Positions 8,431 through 14,099 of a DNA stretch of 14,099 bases are shown one piece after another. Every line of letters begins with the position of its first letter. Positions within the stretch are counted from its first letter, which is position 1. The stretch is from an uncultured bacterium (lineage in GTDB: Bacteria; Patescibacteriota; Gracilibacteria; BD1-5; UBA6164), in contig CAMZKR010000058.1 of the NCBI GenBank assembly GCA_947311335.1, positions 1 to 14,099 of the forward strand. The letters are read 5' to 3'. The position numbers and the translations under genes are program-made. The notes beneath the pieces were generated by a model. The model was not told the DNA's origin, ran no database searches, and saw only the letters and a program-made list of their open reading frames with translations.

Positions 8431-8590
8431 GGAAGGTCTGAAAAAATGTATAATCTGAACAAAAATCTAGATTTTTTAGATAAATTTTTTGCAAAATTTT
8501 TGAGTTATGCCTTTGTATAGCAATAAAATTTTAAGAAAAATTTAGCAAAAAAGATTATTTTTTTCTTTTGTAGACTTTTTCAGACCTTCT
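8431..8590. mobile_element. 160-bp palindromic MITE-like element, IS5-type ends, TTAA flanks
   Basis: The left end GGAAGGTCTGAAAAA and the reverse complement of the right end, AGAAGGTCTGAAAAA, match at 14 of 15 positions. Directly outside both ends is TTAA (8427-8430 and 8591-8594), which fits a 4-bp YTAR target duplication. The ends resemble those of the IS5 group (IS5 itself begins GGAAGGTGCGAA). The inside is also a diverged palindrome: 8469-8502 pairs imperfectly with 8525-8558 around a loop near 8503-8523, so the whole would fold into a rod. It carries no reading frame of note, hence a non-autonomous element. Alternatively it is a structured RNA of 6S-like shape, since pairing extends to 8421-8600 with G-U pairs. 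A second copy elsewhere in the genome would decide. Confidence 0.6.
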
Positions 8591-8615
8591 TTAAGTTTAT
8601 AGTATAAATTATTTT

Positions 8616-9137
8616 ATGGAATATTTAGATATAGTAGATGAAAATGATAATGTAGTTTGAATAAATACTAGACATAATAGTTATAAAAATCATACAACTA
8701 ACAGAGTAGCGTCTATTGTTATTTTAGATAGAGATTGACGCATAGCTTTACAAAAAAGAAGCAAAACTTGTTCTTATAAACCTTGATATTTATGTTTAAG
8801 TGCTGGTTGACATGTGTCTAGTTGAGAAAACTATAAAAATTCTGCTTATAGAGAATTAAAAGAAGAGCTTTGAATAAAATGTGAATTAAAATTTAAAGAT
8901 AAGATTTATAAAGATAGATTAGAAATAGATAAATTATACTCAGAAAAAATAAAACATAATAGACATTATTTTCATTGAGTTATTTATGAAGGAATATATG
9001 ATTGAGATTTTAATTTTGATGATGGAGAAGTAGAAAAAGTACAATTCTTTAGTTTAGATAAAATAAAAGAAATGATAAAAAATAAAGAAAAAATAACTCC
9101 TTGAACAATTTATATTTTAGAAAAATATTATTTATAA
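8616..9137 (+). CDS. Nudix hydrolase, Idi/YfcD-like
   Basis: This 173-residue Nudix protein is of the isopentenyl-diphosphate isomerase/YfcD type. It has an N-terminal EYLDIVDENDNVVG strand pair, an HTTNRVASIVIL lead, then GRIALQKRSKTCSYKPGYL and LSAGGHVSSGENYKNSAYRE. The Nudix box at residues 65-87 is intact (GHVSSGENY, then RELKEELGI). The GGHV plus GENY pattern is typical of this subgroup, many of which are hydrolases rather than true isomerases. The cysteine and glutamate that define active Idi were not clearly identified, so hydrolase is the safer call. It opens the last plus-strand run, 22 nt after the TTAA flank of the MITE-like element; the next gene follows after 1 nt. Confidence 0.88.
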
Positions 9138-9138
9138 A

Positions 9139-9819
9139 ATGAATTTATTATTAAAAGAAATAAAAAAATTTTTTAAACAAAATTGGTGGGTATTTATTAT
9201 TTTTAGTATTTGTTTATTTATAATTTGATATACAAATAAGTGAAATATTTATGAAGTTTTAATTATTTTTTTGTTACATTTTTCTTGAGATTTACTTATA
9301 ATGATGATGTGAGATTATTATTCTATTAAAAAATATAAAAAAGGCTCTATTGCTCAATTTTGAAGTTCATTTATTTTTACTATTATTTCTTTATATGCAT
9401 GATTTTTTTCTGGTAAATGGTATTATTTATTACCACAAATTTCTTTTTGGTTATCTGCCATAAAAAGTTATTTTAAAGAAGTTAGAAAAAAAGATTTATT
9501 ATTTATAAATTGATGATTACTTATAATAATCAATTTAATTATTATAATAATAGATTATTATTTAGGTTTTATAGGGACGATATATTATTTTATTCAAATT
9601 TTATGATTTGCTTTTTTCTCTACAGCTTTATCATTAAAAAATCAAAAAATAAAATATTTCTTAAGTTTAATATGAATTTTTATGGTACCATTTTGAGCAA
9701 TGATTTCAGTTTTTAACTCTTATAATATATGAGAAATAAAATGAATAGATATTTCTTATATGCTTTTACCTTTAACTGTTTTAGTTGTTTATTTAAAAAA
9801 TATTAAAAAATACTTATAA
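9139..9819 (+). CDS. Multispan membrane protein, unknown function
   Basis: This 226-residue protein with about seven hydrophobic spans is not confidently assigned. Spans start near residues 17 (WVFIIFSICLFIIGY), 38, 72 (QFGSSFIFTIISLYAGFF), 90, 125 (a run of Ile), 147 and 174, with a last one near 205 (YMLLPLTVLVVYL). Short basic loops (KKYKKG, KEVRKKD) indicate cytoplasmic sides. There is no signal peptide and no obvious catalytic motif. Size and span number resemble NMN/nucleoside-type transporters such as PnuC, and the neighbourhood of nucleotide enzymes makes that tempting, but none of the diagnostic PnuC motifs was recognised. It starts 1 nt after the Nudix stop and ends 1 nt before the WecA-like gene, so it is clearly in the same operon. 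Confidence 0.8.
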
Positions 9820-9820
9820 A

Positions 9821-10873
9821 ATGTCTACTATAATTATCACATTTTTTTTATCTATATTATTATCTCTTTGTTTTCTAAAAGGGATTATTTTTGTGTTTTA
9901 TAAATTTAAGATTGTAGACAATCCTAAAAAATATAATAAAAAAAGAGCCCCTATTCCATATAGTACTTGAATTATTTTTTATGTAATTTTTTTGATATTA
10001 AGTTATTTTTTTGTTGAACATAATTTTAAACTTTATCTTATTTATCTTTTTTGATTTTTTATTACTATTATTAGTTTTTTAGATGATATATTTAAAGTTA
10101 GTGCTAAATGGAGACTTTTATTTCAAATTTCAGTATGAGCTATTATATGATTAACTTCTATTAAAATTTGATATGTAAGTAATATATTTTGATGAATTTT
10201 AGATTTAGAAACATATTATTTTATAATATTAAATTATAAAATTTATATAATACCTTTAGTTTTTACCATAGTATGGTATGTGTTTGTTTTTAATGCTTTA
10301 AATTGGACAGATGGCATAGAAGGAAACACATCATGACTCTCTATAATATCTTTTACTATACTTTTTTTACTTGGAATGATACTTTTTTATAGAGATAATT
10401 ATGAATGATGAATAGAAAATGCTAAGTTTATAATGACTATATCAGTAATAATTGTATGAATACTTATACCTTTTTGGTTTTTTGATGTTAGACAAAAATT
10501 ACTTATGTGAGATTCTTGAACAATGTTTTTATGATTTATGCTTGCTACTCTTGCTATAATATCTTGATGAAAAATAGCTACAGTTTTAGTAGTATTTGGT
10601 ATATATAGTGTAGATGCTATATATGTAATAGTTAATAGATTTTTAAACTGAAAAAATTTACTTGCTTGAGATTTTACACATCTTCATCATAGACTTTTAA
10701 AGCTTTGATTAAAAAATAAACAAATTTTAATTTTGATATATTCTTTATCTTTCTTTTTTTGAATTTCAGCTCTTTTTTTAGACAAAACTTGAAAAATAAT
10801 AGTTTTTTGAATAATAGTTGTAGTTGTAATTTTTATAAATAAAGTAGTAGAAATATTTCTTAAAAAGAGATAA
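9821..10873 (+). CDS. Glycosyltransferase family 4, WecA/TagO-like polyprenyl-P sugar-1-P transferase
   Basis: This 350-residue polytopic enzyme of the MraY/WecA family transfers a sugar-1-phosphate (often GlcNAc-1-P) from UDP-sugar to undecaprenyl phosphate, starting a cell-surface polymer. Signature motifs are in order: SFLDDIFKVSAKWR (D88-D89, Mg/substrate), NALNWTDGIEGNTSG (D164, the family's NxxNxxDGxxG), MGDSGTMFLGF (D231) and THLHHRL (H287, H289-H290). The HxHHR form points to WecA/TagO rather than MraY. Trp in NWTDG replaces the usual Ile or Met. At least nine hydrophobic segments surround these loops. It directly follows the membrane protein gene (1-nt gap); Mrr follows after 26 nt. 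The family is certain, the sugar is not. Confidence 0.92.
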
Positions 10874-10899
10874 TTTAATTTATATATTAATATAGTTAT

Positions 10900-11781
10900 A
10901 TGATACCAAAATTTAATGAAACAATGTTGCCAATATTAAATATATTATCAGATGGAAAAGATTATACATTAGTTGATATTGTAGAAAGATTATATAAAGA
11001 ATTTAATGTTACAAAAAAAGAAAGAAAATTAAAAAGTCAAAATGGTTCATGAATATTTTATAATAAAGTATGATGGGGAAAATCTTATTTAAAACAAGCA
11101 TGATTAATAGAATATCCTAATAGAGGATATACAAAAATTACAAAAGAATGATTAAAAGTATTAGAAGAATGATTAAATGAGATTTCAGTTAATTATTTAA
11201 AAAGATATGAATCTTTTTTAAATTTTATAACTCCTAATAAAAAAGAAATTAATAAAAGTAATTGTAATCTAGAAGATTTATCTCCTACAGATTTAATAGA
11301 ACAATGATATAAAAATTTTTATAATTCTTTAAAAAATGATTTATTAGATAAATTAAAAAATACAAATCCATATTATTTTGAGAAAGTAATTTTAATTTTA
11401 TTTAAGAAAATGTGATATTGAGAATATAAAGAGACATTTAAGTCATGAGATTGATGAATAGATGGAATTATTAATCAAGACCAATTAGGAATTGATAGAA
11501 TATATACTCAAGCTAAAAGATATAATAATTGAAAAGTAAGAGAAAAGGATATAAGAAATTTTATTTGAGCTATGAGTTGAGATGTCAGTAAGTGAATCTT
11601 TGTAACTACAACTGATTTTGATAAAAAAGCAATTGAAAAAGCTAATGATGCTATACATAAAATAATTTTAATAAATTGAAATAAATTAACAGAATTAATG
11701 ATTAAATTTAATGTGTGAGTTCAGGTAAAAGATGTTTTTAAAATAAAATACTTAGATTTAGATTTTTTTATTGAAGATTAA
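10900..11781 (+). CDS. mrr: Mrr-type restriction endonuclease (type IV)
   Basis: This 293-residue protein is a two-domain match to Mrr. The N-terminal winged-helix domain (residues ~1-95: MLPILNILSDGKDYTLVDIV, then GKSYLKQAGLIEYPNRGYTKIT) is thought to bind DNA. The C-terminal PD-(D/E)XK nuclease domain (~145-285) starts with YYFEKVILILFKKMGYG and holds GDGGIDGII with D188, then IYTQAKRY with Q204/K206, and IGAMSGDVSKGIFVTT. Mrr cleaves methylated foreign DNA. No modification methylase with an NPPY motif lies next to it, which fits a solitary type IV enzyme. It is embedded in a run of household genes: WecA-like 26 nt upstream, fmt 20 nt downstream. All catalytic residues are present, so it should be active. 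Confidence 0.94.
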
Positions 11782-11801
11782 TATAATGTAACAAAAAACA
11801 T

Positions 11802-12785
11802 ATGAAAATAGCATATTTTTGAACATGAGATTTCTCAGCTAGTATATTAAAATCATTAATCAATGATTTTAAGCAAGAAATTGAGGTTAGTCTTATAATA
11901 TCTCAACCAGATAAAAGAATTTGAAGAAAAAGGATTTTACAAAAAACTGCCGTTAAGGTATTAGCAGAAAAATATAATATAAAAGTTTTACAACCAGAAA
12001 GTTTAATTTTAAAAAAAGGTTTTAAAACAAGCTTAAAATGAGAAATAATAGAAGTATTAGAAAAATTAAATTTAGATTTTATAGTAGTAGTAGCTTATGG
12101 AAAAATAATTCCAGAGAATATTTTAAATATTCCAAAATATTGATGTATTAATATACATTGAAGTATATTACCTACTTATCGTTGAGCAAGCCCAATTCAA
12201 GAAGCTATAAAAAATTGAGATAAACAGACAGGATTGACAATTATGTATATGAATAAAAAAATGGATGAATGAGATATACTTAAAATAGCAAAGATTAATA
12301 TAGACAAAGAGGACAAAGCAATAGATGTTTTTAATAAATTTGAGAAAATATGATCAAAACTTTTAGTAAATACTTTAATAAAAATTATCAAATCAGAAAT
12401 AAAATGACAAAAACAAGATAGTTCTAAAATAACATATTGTTCTAAAATAACTAAACAAGATTGAAAAATATATTTTTCAAAAGAAACTTGAGAAGAGATT
12501 TATAATAAATTTAGAGCTTATAATACTTGGCCATGAATATATACTTATTATAAATGAAAAAAATTAAATATAGAAGATTGTGAAATATTAGAAATATCAA
12601 TATCTGAAGAATGAATTTTAACTCTTGGAAAAATTATAAAATTAGATAAAAAAACTGTATGAATAATTTGTAAAAATAAAAAAATACTTATTTTAAAAGA
12701 AGTAAAACTTGAATGAAAAAAAACTATGGATATACTCTCATTTATTAATGGAAATAAAGATTTTTTAAATTATAAATTTAATTAA
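11802..12785 (+). CDS. fmt: Methionyl-tRNA formyltransferase
   Basis: This 327-residue enzyme formylates initiator Met-tRNA using 10-formyl-tetrahydrofolate in the cytosol. The N-terminal Rossmann core has SQPDKRIGRKRILQKTAVK, FIVVVAYGKIIP and the catalytic INIHGSILPTYRGASPIQEA (N117, H119; G by TGA), followed by TIMYMNKKMDEGDILK, which contains the conserved acidic residue. The C-terminal OB-like domain begins near IYNKFRAYNTWPGIYTYYKGKKL. The length is close to the usual 310-320. Fmt depends on the folate pool that glyA feeds. It lies 20 nt after mrr and 2 nt before the ABC permease gene. Fmt next to prmC is a translation-linked pairing here, interrupted by the permease. Confidence 0.96.
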
Positions 12786-12787
12786 TT

Positions 12788-13549
12788 ATGTGGAATATAA
12801 CCTTAAATACTTTTAAAGAAATTGTAAGAAATAAATTTTTATATCTAATTATATTTTTTGCTTTTGTTTTTATAATATTTTCTGTAATGCTTTGAAAACT
12901 TACTATTTGAGATGATAAAAAGATAATAATTGATTTTTGACTTTCTATGATAGAAGTGTTTTGAATAATAGGAGTATTATTTGTATGAAGCCAACTTTTA
13001 TTTAAGGAAATAGAGTGAAAAACAATTTTTCTTATTTTAAGTAAACCTATAAATAGATATGAATTTATACTTTGAAAATTTTTATGATTTTCTTTAACTA
13101 TTTTTTTAATAATATTACTTCAATCATTATTATTTTTATTTGTTTTAAATTATAAAGAAATTGAAATAACTCATTTAATAGTATTTTCCTTAGTATTTAC
13201 TTTTTTTAAATTGGAAATACTATTGTCTATAGTTTTTTTCTTATCAACTTTTATGTCAAATATATTGACTATTTTAATGTCAATTTTGATTTATATAGTA
13301 TCTCATAGTTTTCAATTAATAATTGATTTATGAATTAGATTTAGAAATGAAATAGTAGTATATTTTACAAGAGTGCTACAGCTTTTATTTCCCCCTTTTG
13401 AAGCATTAAATATAAAAGATGTAATATGAAGTTTTACAAATTTTAAAATAGATTTTTTTATATATAACACATTTTATTCAATTATGTATATATTTACATT
13501 ATTATTTTTTACTATAATTATTTTTAATAGAAAAAAATCTGAAAATTAA
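12788..13549 (+). CDS. ABC-2 type transporter permease
   Basis: This 253-residue polytopic membrane protein fits the ABC-2/NosY-GldF permease group. It starts MWNITLNTFKEIVRNKFLYL, the classic cytoplasmic lead to span 1, and has six spans: ~17-36, 50-73, 98-120, 129-155, 160-183 and 225-246. Between spans 2 and 3 is LLFKEIEGKTIFLILSKPI, followed by NRYEFILGKFLG, a conserved coupling-helix pattern of this group ('E...Gt...ll.sKPi.R..yilgK'). Its ATPase partner is not in the window, so it may be encoded downstream or elsewhere. It lies 2 nt after fmt and 3 nt before prmC. What it exports cannot be told. Confidence 0.88.
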
Positions 13550-13552
13550 AAT

Positions 13553-14099
13553 ATGTATAAAAAAGAAATTTATAAAATGTGAAAAAGGTTTTGATTAAAC
13601 ATTAAAACAATATTATTAATAATACAAAAAATAACTAATATTGATAATAATCAATTATTTTTAAAAAATGAAATTGAAAATAATTATATAGATTTAATAA
13701 AAGAAAAATTTAATGATTTTAAAAAATGAAAACCAATTGAATATATAATAAATAAAGCTGATTTTTTTTCATTAGTTTTTTATGTTAATCATAAAGTATT
13801 AATACCTAGAAATGAAACAGAAGTATTAGTTGAACAAGTAATTAATGTTATATTTTTAAAAAAAATTAAAAATATAACATTAATAGATGTTTGAGTGTGA
13901 AGTTGATGTATACCCATTTCTTTAAATAAAAATTTAAATATAAATAATACTTATGCTATTGATATATCTAAAGACGCATTATATGTATCTAATATAAACA
14001 TAAAAAAACATAATTTAAATAAGAAAATTATTTTATTAAAATCAAATTTATTAAAAATAGTTTTAAGGAATATAAAGAAATATAAATTTGAAAAAAATA
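13553..14099 (+). CDS. prmC: Peptide chain release factor glutamine methyltransferase (partial)
   Basis: The first 182 codons of a PrmC/HemK-type enzyme are visible; the window ends before the catalytic NPPY motif. PrmC methylates the GGQ glutamine of release factors. The N-terminal helical domain holds FNDFKKGKPIEYIINKADFF, then VNHKVLIPRNETEVLVEQV ('R.ETE.LV', where R.N replaces the usual R.P), and SAM motif I DVGVGSGCIPISL from residue 112, then YAIDISKDALYVSNINIKKH. It starts 3 nt after the ABC permease. In UGA=Gly bacteria RF2 is expected to be absent, so RF1 would be its only target. Confidence 0.9.

Noticed and set aside
8421..8600. 6S RNA gene
   Set aside because: The rod shape and TATAAT bubble are suggestive, but IS5-like terminal repeats and TTAA flanks explain the structure better; kept only as an alternative.
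9510..9716. Plus-strand 68-codon frame within the membrane protein gene
   Set aside because: It is out of frame with the well-packed 226-residue gene that has coherent membrane spans.
9139..9819. PnuC nicotinamide transporter
   Set aside because: Only size, span number and context fit; no diagnostic residues were recognised.
12197..12391. Minus-strand 64-codon frame
   Set aside because: It is antisense to the catalytic core of fmt.
1..14099. UGA as tryptophan (Mycoplasma-type code 4)
   Set aside because: TGA falls at conserved glycines, not tryptophans, and TGG is used at Trp-like positions such as the WW pair in the UMPH-1 cap helix.
1..14099. CRISPR array, tRNA or rRNA
   Set aside because: No regularly spaced repeats, cloverleaf-like segments or conserved rRNA stretches were seen in the short intergenic gaps.

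Overview
The window is very AT-rich DNA, with G+C at roughly one fifth by eye. It comes from a bacterium that reads UGA as glycine (genetic code 25), as known for Absconditabacteria (SR1) and Gracilibacteria (BD1-5/GN02) of the candidate phyla radiation. In-frame TGA sits where protein families have invariant glycines: serine hydroxymethyltransferase (VQPYSGSPANM, THKTLRGPRGG), the Nudix boxes, the GDSGT motif of the MraY/WecA family, the LELGPGEG methyltransferase motif and the HGS motif of Fmt. TGG still encodes tryptophan. Of the 15 complete genes, 14 end in TAA and one in TAG. Read with the standard code almost every gene falls apart.

Layout. (1) 1-1790, minus strand: a three-gene run of unrecognised proteins; the last one is long, Lys/Glu-rich, ends in a membrane segment and runs off the left edge. 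(2) 1791-2097: a divergent intergenic region with promoter-like sites and two related A/T palindromes. (3) 2098-3395: a CtpA-type S41 protease whose signal anchor and body are in different frames across a 7-A run. (4) 3523-6365: glyA overlapping a YfbR/HDDC2-like HD 5'-nucleotidase, then two Nudix hydrolases. (5) 6375-7445, minus strand: an unassigned class I SAM methyltransferase. (6) 7543-8397: a UMPH-1 type pyrimidine 5'-nucleotidase. (7) 8431-8590: a 160-bp palindromic element with IS5-like ends and TTAA flanks, probably a MITE. (8) 8616-14099, one tightly packed plus-strand run: an Idi/YfcD-like Nudix hydrolase, a multispan membrane protein, a WecA/TagO-like sugar-phosphate transferase, an Mrr restriction endonuclease, fmt, an ABC-2 permease, and prmC (cut by the right edge).

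Five of the six plus-strand genes from 4847 to 9137 that could act on nucleotides or related diphosphates form a plausible chain: Nudix enzymes take NTPs or damaged NTPs to NMPs, and the HD and UMPH-1 enzymes take (d)NMPs to nucleosides. This would suit an organism living on host-derived nucleotides; the coordination is inference. The last run mixes cell-surface synthesis (WecA-like), translation (Fmt, PrmC) and defence (Mrr). No start is preceded by a recognisable Shine-Dalgarno motif. No tRNA, rRNA or CRISPR array was seen.
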